In this document: piece by piece, positions 24,578-33,263 of the stretch | Numbering within the stretch: position 1 is the stretch's first letter | How the letters are laid out: each line of letters starts with the position of its first letter | Made by a program: the position numbers and the translations under genes | The notes under the pieces: model-generated | Database searches by the model: none | Told to the model about the DNA's origin: nothing | The model's input: the letters and a program-made list of their open reading frames with translations, nothing else | NCBI GenBank assembly: GCA_018647445.1 | Contig: JABGTE010000034.1 | Coordinates: 1-37,142 of the forward strand | Reading direction: 5' to 3' | Source: Gammaproteobacteria bacterium | Lineage (GTDB): Bacteria > Pseudomonadota > Gammaproteobacteria > Pseudomonadales > Azotimanducaceae | DNA: 37,142 nt

Positions 24578-25267
24578 CTAGACTGCTTGCCAGGGATAGC
24601 GAACAAACGGCATGGGCCCCTGGCTGCCATTAAGCCGCCAAATCACAGTATCCAAGTGTTCTCGTCCAAAGAAAACCTCATCCTCAATGATAAAAGAAGG
24701 CACGCCAAACACACCTTGGGTCAACAACTGATCCTGCAAGATATCATGACTTTCTCTGCCAGCCCCCTGCGCATAATCGATAAAGCCCTCGCTTTGAATA
24801 CCCGCGTTCGACAAGGCGATATTCAGGATATCGATATCTTCAATATCGCATTCGCGTTGCCAAAACCGGTCAAACACATCGGTCATAAAATCTTTTAAGT
24901 GTCCTCGTGTATCGGCATGATTTTGCGCCCAAATCAAGGCAATTCCGGCAATCGATGAGTCCCATATTTTCAGGGGGCCGCGGAGCACGCGACCTTGATT
25001 TTCAGCATAGCAACGCGCTTCACGATAAGCCGCTTTCACCACAGACCATTGCTTCGGGGTTCGATTACTGTCGACGACTTTGCCGTCGTTGCGTTTTTCC
25101 GCACGGCCTAAAAAGCTGCCAATATTTAAGGTAAGCGGCATCCAATTAACCGTATAACCCGAACTAACTTCTAGTTGCCAAATCAGCTCGTGCGCAACAA
25201 ACGCGTAGGGGCTTTTAAAATCAATACAAACTGACAGCACAAACACCTCATCTTGTTCATTCGTCAA
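24578..25267 (-). CDS. DsbA-family protein, 2-hydroxychromene-2-carboxylate isomerase-like
   Basis: About 229 residues of a DsbA/kappa-GST-fold protein. VCIDFKSPYAFVAHELIWQLE is the first strand-helix with the Ser-Pro of HCCA isomerases in place of the CXXC of true DsbA, so glutathione-dependent isomerisation is expected and not disulfide exchange. QGVFGVPSFIIEDEVFFGREHLD is the typical C-terminal block with the cis-Pro. The start is uncertain: a TTG at 25267 has AGAGGG upstream, a TTG at 25303 overlaps the divergent gene's ATG, and a GTG at 25246 is possible. The 215-residue paralogue follows by 3 bases. No naphthalene-type genes are near, so the native substrate is unknown. Confidence 0.8.
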   Translation of the reverse strand: MTNEQDEVFVLSVCIDFKSPYAFVAHELIWQLEVSSGYTVNWMPLTLNIGSFLGRAEKRNDGKVVDSNRTPKQWSVVKAAYREARCYAENQGRVLRGPLKIWDSSIAGIALIWAQNHADTRGHLKDFMTDVFDRFWQRECDIEDIDILNIALSNAGIQSEGFIDYAQGAGRESHDILQDQLLTQGVFGVPSFIIEDEVFFGREHLDTVIWRLNGSQGPMPFVRYPWQAV

Positions 25268-25302
25268 AGGACGATCCCTCTGAACTCCTGTACTATTGCC
25301 CA

Positions 25303-26298
25303 ATGGATCCTATATCTCAAGGTGTTGTTGGCGCCCTGTGGGCGGCGAGCCTAGCGCCAAAGCACAAGTTAAGGCCGACCCTGATCGCAGGCGCCCTCGC
25401 GGGCATGGCGGCGGACTTAGATGTCCTTATCTCGTCGAGGACTGATCCGCTCTTGTTTTTAGAATACCATCGGCAATTTACCCATTCGCTTATTTTCGTG
25501 CCGATCGGCGCGCTCATTGTTGCCTTGAGTTTGTGGCCCGTTTTAAAACGAAGGCTCCAGCCGAAAGAACTCTTGGCAGCCTGTTTTTTGGGCTATCTAA
25601 GCCATGGCCTGCTCGACGCCTGTACCACCTACGGAACCCAACTGTTGTGGCCTTTTACAGATGTTCGTGTCGCTTGGAATGTGATTTCAATTGTCGATCC
25701 GCTCTTCACCCTCCCCTTACTCATTGCGGTCGGGCTCGGGATCTTCACAACACGCGTCAAAGCTGGGCCTAGAATCGGTTTAATTTGGCTATTTGCCTAC
25801 CTAGGCCTCGGGGAAATTCAGCGACAAAGAGCAGAGACCGTTGGCTATGAAGTCGCCAAGGCGCGCGGCCATGCCCCGATCAGGCTCGAAGCAAAACCGG
25901 GTTTCGCGCAGCTTCTGCTGTGGAAAATCGTTTATGAATACGAGGGGCAATTTTTCGTTGATGGCGTCCGCACAGGCATTCAAACCAAAGTCTACCCAGG
26001 AACTCACATCTTGAAACTGGATAGCCAGTGGGCAGCGGAAAACCTTCCCCCAAATAGTCAGACGCTTCAAGACTTTGAACGCTTCCGCTGGTTTTCGAAT
26101 GACTACCTCGCGTTAAGCGATAACCAACCTAACACCATCATCGATATCCGTTACTCTATGAACATCAACGAAATCGCGCCGCTTTGGAGTATTCAATATG
26201 ATCCCAGCAGGCCATCAACCCACGTTGACTATTTGACGCATCGGAATTTAAAACCAACGACCACCGCGCAGTTTCAGAGCATGCTGATGGGACAGTAA
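25303..26298 (+). CDS. YbcI/YdjM-like (DUF457) membrane-bound metal-dependent hydrolase
   Basis: A 331-residue protein with about five N-terminal membrane segments and a soluble C-terminal half. The family pattern is complete: MDPISQGVVGALWAA, then ADLDVLISSRTDPLLFLEYHRQFTHSLIF, and LGYLSHGLLDACTTYGTQLLWPF, with metal-type Asp and His residues. Families of this kind (COG1988) are predicted hydrolases and are often tied to membrane stress or LexA control in enterics; no LexA site is seen here. The C-terminal 150 residues (about 180-331) are less familiar. Its ATG lies at the extreme 5' side of the divergent gene, so the two promoters must overlap coding sequence. Confidence 0.87.
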   Translation: MDPISQGVVGALWAASLAPKHKLRPTLIAGALAGMAADLDVLISSRTDPLLFLEYHRQFTHSLIFVPIGALIVALSLWPVLKRRLQPKELLAACFLGYLSHGLLDACTTYGTQLLWPFTDVRVAWNVISIVDPLFTLPLLIAVGLGIFTTRVKAGPRIGLIWLFAYLGLGEIQRQRAETVGYEVAKARGHAPIRLEAKPGFAQLLLWKIVYEYEGQFFVDGVRTGIQTKVYPGTHILKLDSQWAAENLPPNSQTLQDFERFRWFSNDYLALSDNQPNTIIDIRYSMNINEIAPLWSIQYDPSRPSTHVDYLTHRNLKPTTTAQFQSMLMGQ

Positions 26299-26363
26299 AG
26301 ACCTTTTCTCAAACAACGGCGCTGGCTACACTTGCCTAACTCACCTTTCTGGAGACAGACGTT

Positions 26364-27176
26364 ATGCACTATGAAACCATTACAGTCAGCAACCGCGATG
26401 GGGTTCTAATTATCACGTTGGACCGGGAAGAACGCCTGAATGCTTGGACCTATCAAATGGGCCGAGAACTGCACCACGCCATCAGCTCAGGCAATGACGA
26501 GGACGAGGTCATCGCGATGGTCATGACCGGCGCGGGGCGCGGATTTTGTGCTGGGGCAGATATCATTGATCTATTTCAGGCTCAGGCAGACGGCGACTCA
26601 AGCACCTCAGACAACAACGAACGACCGGGTAATTGGGTTGAATTAGTGCGAGCATCAAAACCAATGATCGCAGCGGTTAATGGCGCCGCGGTTGGCGTCG
26701 GCCTGACCCAAATATTACCCTTCGACTACATCATTGCGGCGCCGGAAGCAAAGTTCAGTGCGCGCTTTATTAAAATGGGATTAGTGCCAGAATTGGCCAG
26801 TTCCTTCTACATCGCCGCGCGGACTGGTTTCGGTCAAGCCAATCGGCTCATGCTGACCGGCGAAACTATTTCAGCGGAACGCGCTTTGACCATTGGCCTC
26901 GTCGACGAAATGGTTGAGGACGGTGCCCTTTTATTGACCCGCGCGGAAGCGCTTGCTCAGGCGATGGGCAATAATCCACAGCAAGCGTTGCGCATGGTCA
27001 AAGCGTTAATCACCCAAAATGTTGCAGCGGCTGATTTAACCCAGATCCAATCAAGGGAGCTTGACGCCCTTCAAGTTTGTTACGACAGTCCAGAACATAA
27101 AGAAGCCATCGACGCCTTCATCCAAAAAAGATCGCCCAACTTCAAACGTGCTCGAATGGAGGGCGGCGCAGAATGA
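26364..27176 (+). CDS. Enoyl-CoA hydratase/isomerase family protein
   Basis: A 270-residue crotonase. LDREERLNAWTYQM near 20, GAGRGFCAGADIIDL (about 57-70) and ASKPMIAAVNGAAVGVGLTQILPFDYIIAAPEAKFSARFIKMGLVPELASSF carry the two oxyanion-hole regions. In the second block the usual Glu of the hydratase pair appears as a PELASS segment, while the first catalytic Glu position (GLTQILPFD) is changed, so isomerase or another crotonase activity is possible. ATG at 26364 has GGAG 8 bases upstream. The VOC gene starts within its last codons (ATGA), so the two are coupled. Confidence 0.92.
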   Translation: MHYETITVSNRDGVLIITLDREERLNAWTYQMGRELHHAISSGNDEDEVIAMVMTGAGRGFCAGADIIDLFQAQADGDSSTSDNNERPGNWVELVRASKPMIAAVNGAAVGVGLTQILPFDYIIAAPEAKFSARFIKMGLVPELASSFYIAARTGFGQANRLMLTGETISAERALTIGLVDEMVEDGALLLTRAEALAQAMGNNPQQALRMVKALITQNVAAADLTQIQSRELDALQVCYDSPEHKEAIDAFIQKRSPNFKRARMEGGAE

Positions 27177-27655
27177 TTCAAAAGCTGCATCATGCGGCCT
27201 ATCGTTGCCGAGATAGTGAAGAAACTCGACAATTTTATGAAGATTTTTTAGGCCTACACCTCACTCAAGCCTTCGAAATCACGACCACCGCAACGGGCAA
27301 TCAAACTGAAGTGCTCCACACCTTTTATGCACTTGAAGATGGCAGTTCATTGGCTTTTTTTGAAGCGCCCAGACAACCTTTCGACTTTAAAGTACAACAT
27401 GATTTTGATCTCCATATTGCATTAGAAGTCTCAAGGGACGTCCTGTTAGAAAGGTTTAATACTGGCCAACGCAGCGGCATTGAAACCCGAGGGATAACCG
27501 ACCATGGTTTCATCGAGTCAATCTACTTCAGAGATCCGAACGGCTATGTTATTGAATTAACGGCTAAAAAGGGAAATGTCTTCGCCGACGAAGCTTCAGC
27601 GCGTGATGCACTCAATGCGTGGCAATCCTCTAAAAACGATTCAAGGTACCAGTGA
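27173..27655 (+). CDS. VOC-superfamily protein (glyoxalase/bleomycin resistance/dioxygenase fold)
   Basis: A 160-residue single-unit VOC protein with two beta-alpha-beta-beta-beta modules. The first begins KLHHAAYRCRDSEETRQFYEDFLGL, with a metal-ligand His. The second has DLHIALEVSRDVLLERF, a further His, and IYFRDPNGYVIELTAK with the terminal metal Glu. These point to a divalent metal site and an isomerase, epimerase or dioxygenase role. It overlaps the crotonase stop by ATGA. Methylmalonyl-CoA epimerase and fosfomycin-type enzymes share the fold, and the sequence does not single one out. Confidence 0.87.
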   Translation: MIQKLHHAAYRCRDSEETRQFYEDFLGLHLTQAFEITTTATGNQTEVLHTFYALEDGSSLAFFEAPRQPFDFKVQHDFDLHIALEVSRDVLLERFNTGQRSGIETRGITDHGFIESIYFRDPNGYVIELTAKKGNVFADEASARDALNAWQSSKNDSRYQ

Positions 27656-27878
27656 GAACAAAATGCCGCGCGGGTTGCTGACTTAGGATCATTTTTTAGG
27701 TGTGGCATGGCATCATTGAAAATGGCAAGACCGATTTAAAAATCGGCAAAATAAAGTCTGGGTTTGAGGCCTCAAGGAAAGACCGTCAAAACAGCCACCC
27801 ACTAGCCGCATCGAAGACCAAAAATTTAGCCTTCGACGCCACTAAAGGGCAGCTACGCCGGATTCAGATAAGCGCTGC

Positions 27879-28208
27879 CTAATCAGCACCTTTGACTTGA
27901 TTACTCACCACTAAGACAAAATTGGCAATGACCATGCCGCCAACGGAGATCATCATATTGTCGATCATCGTGTTAAGCGGCATTCCGACCACGGGTATGG
28001 CATCAAGCCCGTTCGCAATCGTCGGGATCGCAACCGCTGCGACAGTGTAGGCCATGCGCATCGTCGCATCGGCCATCGGGTTCATAAAGCCATTAACGAG
28101 TCCTAGCGCAATTAAGGTCAGAGGCCAGTAAGGCATTACATCGGGGACGATGGTTGCAGCCAATGCGGCGACCAAGGACAGGCTGGTTAAGATTTGATTT
28201 GAGTTCAT
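27879..28208 (-). CDS. Small hypothetical inner membrane protein
   Basis: A 109-residue hydrophobic protein with about four membrane segments: LSLVAALAATIVPDVMPYWPLTLIALGLVNGFM, MAYTVAAVAIPTIANGLDAI, and IDNMMISVGGMVIANFVLVVS. ATG at 28208 has AAGGAAA about 6 bases upstream. It is monocistronic, with its stop 223 bases after the VOC gene end. I do not recognise a family, and there is no visible enzyme motif. It is convincing as a real gene because of its ribosome site and regular helix pattern. Confidence 0.7.
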   Translation of the reverse strand: MNSNQILTSLSLVAALAATIVPDVMPYWPLTLIALGLVNGFMNPMADATMRMAYTVAAVAIPTIANGLDAIPVVGMPLNTMIDNMMISVGGMVIANFVLVVSNQVKGAD

Positions 28209-28582
28209 TGCGATTTCCTTTTTTTATTTTTATTTATAAAAGAACAGCGGTACCTCAATCATTAACTTATCAGAAATATCTACTCAGCCAAACGGTTTAG
28301 TTTTATTTCCGATCATCGCTTGTCCAAGGCGCGCCATGCAGGGCTCAGAGATTTTTCCAGCGTTCCAAGATCAGAGACACTCCGCACACGATATCACTGT
28401 AAAATCACCCAAACATGACTCTACAGCGTCCAAGGTATGTAAGATCACAGGCGCCAATGATGCCTACTTCGCAGGCTCTGCGGTCGACTTTTTATCTTTC
28501 AAAGACGCGGTATACTAAGAGCTGTACGGGTAGGCGTTGCTTTACTGGCCCCTTTTATTCATCACGTTCCAATAGGCTTTTC
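28209..28582. other. Intergenic region before the desaturase
   Basis: About 374 bases between two divergent genes. The left end is A/T-rich (TTTTTTATTTTTATTTATAAAAG near 28216-28240), consistent with promoters. A frame open from 28415 runs into the desaturase, but its residues lack family resemblance, so I treat it as untranslated leader. No hairpin terminator or RNA gene was noted. Confidence 0.45.
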
Positions 28583-29605
28583 ATGACGATCTGGACTTTC
28601 AAGTCACCTAAAGGCCTGCTCTGGCATAGCACTGCACTGCTCTACGCCCTCGGCGCTTATTGCGCTGGTTGGTGGTTGCTTCTAACTACAGGTTGGTGGG
28701 GCCTCCTCCCCAGCGCCCTGCTGCTAGGGCATGGGATGATCATTGCGGCGTACCTGATCCATGACTGCGCGCACAACACCGTCTTCAAGAAGAACCATCA
28801 CAATGCGCAGCTTGGAAAAACATTAGGTTGGATCTGCGGCTCCTGCTACGGCAAGTTTGAAGATATTCGATACAAACATTTCAGACACCATGTCGATAAC
28901 GATGATGTGGTTTGGTTCGATTACGAAGCCTTCTTCAAAAAGCATCCAGCAGTTTATCGGGCAACAATTTTTCTCGAGTGGTTTTATATTCCTGCGCACG
29001 ACATCTTGATGCATTCGATCATGGTGCTCACCGCTTTTGTGATTCCGAAGCGGCGGAATCAAATGCGGCGAAACGCCTTTGTCATTCTTATTCGGGGCGG
29101 GTTGCTGATCACCCTTGGCTGGATCGCACCAACCGCGCTTTTGGGGTATTGCCTTGCCTATATGATGATGATTATTGTGCTTCGATTTGTTGACGGCCTC
29201 GAGCACGACTACCCCTACCATCTCAATTTATTTACGGATGACGTTTCCGAACACAAGGGCGATTTAGTTTGGGAGCAAGAACACACGTTCAGCCCAATTC
29301 TGTCGTGGCGCTATCCATGGGTTAATTGGCTGATCTTAAATTTCGGTTACCACAACGCCCATCACGCAAAGCCCACTGCGCCCTGGTATGAATTACCCAG
29401 CTTGCATAAGCAGCGTTTCGGCGAGGATCCAAACACTGTCATTCGCCTATGGCCACAGCTTAAGATGTACCATCGTTATCGAACCTATCGGATTTTTCAC
29501 GACGCACCCGGCATTGAATCCGTGTCAGGCAAAGCCTTTTTAAAGGCTGCTCAAGAAGCACGCTTAACGGGCGGGAATGCCGCCTCATTCTTAACGTCGT
29601 TTTAA
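28583..29605 (+). CDS. Membrane fatty acid desaturase/hydroxylase family protein
   Basis: A 340-residue integral membrane di-iron enzyme. The three histidine boxes are HDCAH (60-64), HFRHH (99-103) and HNAHH (257-261), set among four or five hydrophobic stretches. These bind the two irons that activate oxygen for dehydrogenation or hydroxylation of an acyl or isoprenoid chain. The start ATG at 28583 begins MTIWTFKSPKGL; its ribosome site is weak. The next gene starts 5 bases downstream, so the two are one operon. Beta-carotene hydroxylase-like activity is not excluded, and a carotenoid oxygenase is encoded 4 kb away. A fatty acyl substrate is the default. Confidence 0.91.
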   Translation: MTIWTFKSPKGLLWHSTALLYALGAYCAGWWLLLTTGWWGLLPSALLLGHGMIIAAYLIHDCAHNTVFKKNHHNAQLGKTLGWICGSCYGKFEDIRYKHFRHHVDNDDVVWFDYEAFFKKHPAVYRATIFLEWFYIPAHDILMHSIMVLTAFVIPKRRNQMRRNAFVILIRGGLLITLGWIAPTALLGYCLAYMMMIIVLRFVDGLEHDYPYHLNLFTDDVSEHKGDLVWEQEHTFSPILSWRYPWVNWLILNFGYHNAHHAKPTAPWYELPSLHKQRFGEDPNTVIRLWPQLKMYHRYRTYRIFHDAPGIESVSGKAFLKAAQEARLTGGNAASFLTSF

Positions 29606-29610
29606 GTCGG

Positions 29611-30462
29611 ATGACCCAAACTCTGGAGATTTATCAATCGCTTTGGGCGATGGAACAGCGCAAACCAGGCGCTGTTGAGCCCCCAATCGCTGAGCATTTT
29701 GAGCGGATCAAGGCCGCAGGCTACCATGGGGTCTGCATCGACCCGAACGTCGACGAAATCAGCGACTCCTTGGCGCTCGCGCCTCTGTTCAAAGACCATC
29801 AACTCAGATGCATGGTCAACGCATTTCCCAATGCAGTAGATGAGCTCACCCCCCTGTTAGATATGGCAGCAGAATTACAGGCGGAACAAGTCAATATCAT
29901 CGGTGGCGTCATGCCGCTGACAGTCTCAGAGACCATCCCTGTTATTGAGCATTGGATCAGTGTCGCGTCGGCTTACGATTTTCAGGTTTTATTTGAAACG
30001 CATCGTAATGCGACTTTAAACGACTTTTTCGCAACGCTCGAAATTTTGCAAGCCGTCCCAGAGCTGCGCCTTTGCGCGGACCTATCTCACTTTGTTGTTG
30101 ATCGAGAATTCAGCTTGCCACTTGCTCCAATTCAGGAAACCTATTTTGAACGCGTTCTTCAGCGTTCCGATTCATTTCAAGGCCGAATTTCGAATAACGA
30201 GCAAATTCAAATTTCGGTTCAATTCCCCCAGCATCAGGCCTGGGTGACCCAATTTAAGGCCTGGTGGCGAGCAGGCATTCATGCCTGGAAGGACCGTCAG
30301 ACCGAGGATGCCACCCTGCGCTTTCTGGTCGAACTCGGACCACCGCCCTATGCCATAACCGATAAACACCAGAAGGAACTCTCCGATCGTTGGGAGGAGG
30401 CCCTCATTATTCGCGCGTGGGTTGAGGAAATCTGGGCAGACCTGACGCCCGGTACCGAATAA
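29611..30462 (+). CDS. Xylose isomerase-like TIM-barrel protein
   Basis: A 283-residue protein of the sugar phosphate isomerase/epimerase superfamily. The strands alternate as expected: GYHGVCIDPNVDE, CMVNAFPNA, QVNIIGGVMPL, FQVLFETHRNATLNDFF (metal Glu), LRLCADLSHFVVD (metal Asp and His). In many relatives the next strand has a His-Ala-Arg segment; here it reads QGRISNNEQIQIS, so one metal ligand may be replaced. It begins 5 bases after the desaturase. The ATG has no clear ribosome site, consistent with coupling to the upstream gene. The substrate is unknown. Confidence 0.85.
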   Translation: MTQTLEIYQSLWAMEQRKPGAVEPPIAEHFERIKAAGYHGVCIDPNVDEISDSLALAPLFKDHQLRCMVNAFPNAVDELTPLLDMAAELQAEQVNIIGGVMPLTVSETIPVIEHWISVASAYDFQVLFETHRNATLNDFFATLEILQAVPELRLCADLSHFVVDREFSLPLAPIQETYFERVLQRSDSFQGRISNNEQIQISVQFPQHQAWVTQFKAWWRAGIHAWKDRQTEDATLRFLVELGPPPYAITDKHQKELSDRWEEALIIRAWVEEIWADLTPGTE

Positions 30463-30789
30463 CGCCTGCCAAAATGCATCCTGCGGTTGTAACCGCTTCA
30501 TCGTCATTGCTCGTTCAATTCAACCTCGCACAGGCTTGCGCCTTATCTACGATATTTAGATCTTAGCCTCGGGTTCTGGCCGTTCTATTTTATACCCTGA
30601 ACCTCAGGCACCATCGACCTCAACCTTTTAATTTTCGCATACCAGACACGAAGGCTTGATCTGAAACCACGCATTACTAGGCCTTGCCGTTCTTTCGAAT
30701 CATCAAACAACTCGCCCCGCGTAATATTTTTTGAGTCATAGCGGCCCAACACGGTATGCTCAGACTCCCTAACTGTCTGGAGTTTAACG
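30463..30789. other. Intergenic region before the alpha/beta hydrolase
   Basis: About 327 bases without a supported gene. A minus-strand open frame (30585-30830) overlaps the hydrolase start and resembles no family. The region probably carries the hydrolase promoter. No RNA gene or strong terminator is seen. Confidence 0.45.
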
Positions 30790-31578
30790 ATGGACTGGCA
30801 TGCCCATGACCTGCGCATCAGCGATCGCAATATTCACTACTATCGAAATGGCAATGCAGGCAAACCCGCCTTAGTGTTTTGCCACGGCTTCAGTGACAAC
30901 GGTCTTTGTTGGCACAGGGTGGCAGGGTGGTTCACTGATCAATTCGACATTTACCTCTTAGATGCACGAAATCATGGCCAGTCCAGTCGAGGCGCCGCCT
31001 CGGCGGAGGACATGACACAAGATTTAGCGGAAGTCATCACCACACTAAAGCTCGCGCCAGTTATTGCCGTGGGTCACTCAATGGGCGCCGGCACAGTTGC
31101 CGGTCTTGCCGCAGATTACCCCCATCTCGTATCCAAGATTATTTTAGAAGACCCTGCATGGTCTGATGAAATCGACACTAAAAGCATGCGGAAGCGCGCT
31201 GCGGGCTTTGAGAAATATCTGGAGATGATCCCTCGCTTGAGCGACGATCAACTGCTCGCCATGGGACGAGCACAGCATCCCAAATGGTCTTCGGAGGATT
31301 TCCCAAGCTGGGTGCAATCCAAACGCGAAGTCGATGTCCTTGCCCTTAAAGGATTGCCTAAAGGCCCATGGCAAACCCTCGTCCAGCGCATAAACTGTCC
31401 GACCCTACTGCTATACGCCGATGAAACCAGCGACGGCATTGTTCAACAAAAAATGGTTGATCAAATCCTTAAGCTCAACCCTTGTTTTAAAAGTAGACAG
31501 ATAACAGATGCCGGGCACAATATTCGTCGTGAGCAGTTTGACGCATATGTGTCAGCGGTTGGGGATTTTCTGGTTTAG
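30790..31578 (+). CDS. Alpha/beta hydrolase
   Basis: A 262-residue alpha/beta-hydrolase-fold enzyme. The oxyanion HG motif is in LVFCHGFSDNGLCW (about 35), the nucleophile elbow is GHSMGAGTVAGLAA (about 98), the acid is in LLYADETSDGIV (about 216), and the base is in DAGHNIRRE (about 242). LLDARNHGQSS matches the strand-5 loop of many esterases, haloperoxidase-like and C-C bond hydrolases. ATG at 30790 has GGAG 8 bases upstream. It is not in an evident operon. The substrate cannot be predicted. Confidence 0.92.
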   Translation: MDWHAHDLRISDRNIHYYRNGNAGKPALVFCHGFSDNGLCWHRVAGWFTDQFDIYLLDARNHGQSSRGAASAEDMTQDLAEVITTLKLAPVIAVGHSMGAGTVAGLAADYPHLVSKIILEDPAWSDEIDTKSMRKRAAGFEKYLEMIPRLSDDQLLAMGRAQHPKWSSEDFPSWVQSKREVDVLALKGLPKGPWQTLVQRINCPTLLLYADETSDGIVQQKMVDQILKLNPCFKSRQITDAGHNIRREQFDAYVSAVGDFLV

Positions 31579-32250
31579 CCGGCAGCTGCAAACCAGATGC
31601 TCGTGCCAAAGCACGCCACTTGATCCAAAGACTAAACCGAGTGGTGATTTGATTACTGCAAACCCTTTCCGGCAGATCAAAACCGCATCAAGCGCACTGC
31701 CTAGGTCGACCCGCACCAACTAATTTGATTGAGATGGGAATCCTTTGAAAACCAATCAAGGCACTTTAAAAAACTCATCTCAAGCATTGGTCCCTATCAA
31801 CCCGATCAAGAACGCAGGCCCCCGCCTCGGTCTTACGGCGTGAAACTGGGCGCGATGCGCAGGTTTTTCCCAACGAAATCTATTGCCATTTGTGGGTATA
31901 AAACGCAAAACCATCGATCTGTGCCAGGTCGGATGGGCAATCACCCTCCCCCACCTGAAGAGGCTTGAAAGTGCCCGCGAGCGCCGTTGCACGCGTCGGG
32001 CGCGGCGGCGCGCCAACCGTTAGTGGCCCGCGCTCGATTCAGCATGGCCACTTTTTCTAAAACGGATCATCCAGCGCAGTTTATAGCGTCGCGGATTACG
32101 CCGTGTACACCGCACTAAAACCCAGTTTAGGGAACCGCTCGCCCGGTCTGAGCAAAAGACCAGAACGCTTGCGATCCTCTAACATCGTGCATTGGTGTCG
32201 TCGAACCACTGTGGCAGACTACCTATGTAATCAAACCTTACGAGTCCGCT
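31579..32250. other. Long stretch without a recognised gene
   Basis: About 670 bases between same-strand genes. Open frames here are short, Arg/Pro-rich and without family resemblance. A GC-rich tract near 31976-32025 (CGCCGTTGCACGCGTCGGGC) could fold, but I see no T run after it. I found no tRNA and cannot identify a decayed gene. Either a degraded locus or a long regulatory leader for the dioxygenase is possible. Confidence 0.45.
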
Positions 32251-33099
32251 ATGTTCAGCGCCAAACCCATTACGCCACGATTTGGTTCTGAAATAACGTC
32301 AACGTTTCAATTGGCGCACTGCTCTGAGCTTGAGATTTCAGACCTGCTAACGCTGAGCGCAAGCCGAGGTGTCTTGGTCTTTCGCGATCAAACTCTCTCG
32401 CCTTTAGAACATGCGGCACTCGCGCATCGTTTAGGAGAACCCCTGACCTTTCCGCTGAACCCGAGCGACATTCCTGCGGAGCTGATTACCATTGCCTCAG
32501 GACCGAAGACTCGAGAGGCTGCTGGCGAAGGATGGCACTCCGATGTTTCAAGCGAACCCAAGCCCCCGGGCTTATCCATTCTCAAAATGGTTACCGTACC
32601 CGAAAGCGGCGGCGATACGTTATTTGCCGATATGACCCAAGCCTTCGAGTTATTATCAGATCCTCTCAAAGCGTTTCTTCAAGGATTAACGGCCCGCCAT
32701 GAACCCCACGGTCACTATCTATACTTAAGCGGCGCAAAAGCCTTCGATGCACTACCGGTTTCTGACCATCCGGTTATACGAATCCACCCAGTGACAGGTA
32801 AAAAATCGCTTTATATCAATGATGGCTTTGTAACCAAAATCAACGGCCTAACGGTTCGTGAGAGTCAAAGCTTGCTGAAATTGCTGTACGACCATATCGC
32901 CTATACCGTAAAAATCCATTGCCGGGTTCAGTGGCGTCCCAATACCGTTGTCTTCTGGGACAATCGATCAGTTCAACACCATGCTGCCTTCGACTATCAT
33001 CCCGAAAGGCGCCTAGGCTACCGCGCTACCCTTCGGGGTGAACAACCGATTCCATCCGACCAAAATGTAAAACCAAGCAAGAGCGCGTCATTACCCTGA
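32251..33099 (+). CDS. TauD/TfdA-family Fe(II)/2-oxoglutarate dioxygenase
   Basis: A 282-residue dioxygenase. The iron facial triad is visible: His96 and Asp98 in EGWHSDVSSEPKPP, and the distal His at 243 or 244 in NRSVQHHAAFDY. The 2-oxoglutarate-binding Arg is in RRLGYRATLRGEQP near 258. The early RGVLVFRDQTLSPLEHAALAHRLGEP and the ESGGDTLFADMTQAFELLSDPLKAFL segment are classic for this group (taurine, 2,4-D and related substrates). The enzyme uses O2 and 2-oxoglutarate to hydroxylate its substrate, often releasing sulfite or an aldehyde. No taurine ABC transporter is adjacent. The ATG at 32251 has only a weak site. Confidence 0.93.
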   Translation: MFSAKPITPRFGSEITSTFQLAHCSELEISDLLTLSASRGVLVFRDQTLSPLEHAALAHRLGEPLTFPLNPSDIPAELITIASGPKTREAAGEGWHSDVSSEPKPPGLSILKMVTVPESGGDTLFADMTQAFELLSDPLKAFLQGLTARHEPHGHYLYLSGAKAFDALPVSDHPVIRIHPVTGKKSLYINDGFVTKINGLTVRESQSLLKLLYDHIAYTVKIHCRVQWRPNTVVFWDNRSVQHHAAFDYHPERRLGYRATLRGEQPIPSDQNVKPSKSASLP

Positions 33100-33263
33100 A
33101 ACTATTTTGTTTGTCTTGTTTTGTCCCGCCGTGCCAAGCGGCACTCTGAGCGTCATCCTACTTAAAACATGAAGGCTGACCTGACAGACTGGCTGTGGGC
33201 CTCGTGTTTTAAGCCAACCAACCCAACCGCTCAATATTTAACCCATCAATACCTATCCGAGGT

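Noticed and set aside
27700-27882. Plus-strand 60-residue frame after the VOC gene
   Set aside because: It starts at a GTG without a ribosome site and is not similar to anything I recognise.
28415-28582. Longer N-terminus for the desaturase
   Set aside because: The 56 added residues are Arg/Ser-rich with no desaturase resemblance, and the ATG at 28583 starts the first recognisable part.
30585-30830. Minus-strand 81-residue frame
   Set aside because: It overlaps the alpha/beta hydrolase start and its promoter region, and has no family match.
31780-32016. Minus-strand Arg-rich reading frame
   Set aside because: Its composition follows local GC content and it has no start site or known domain.
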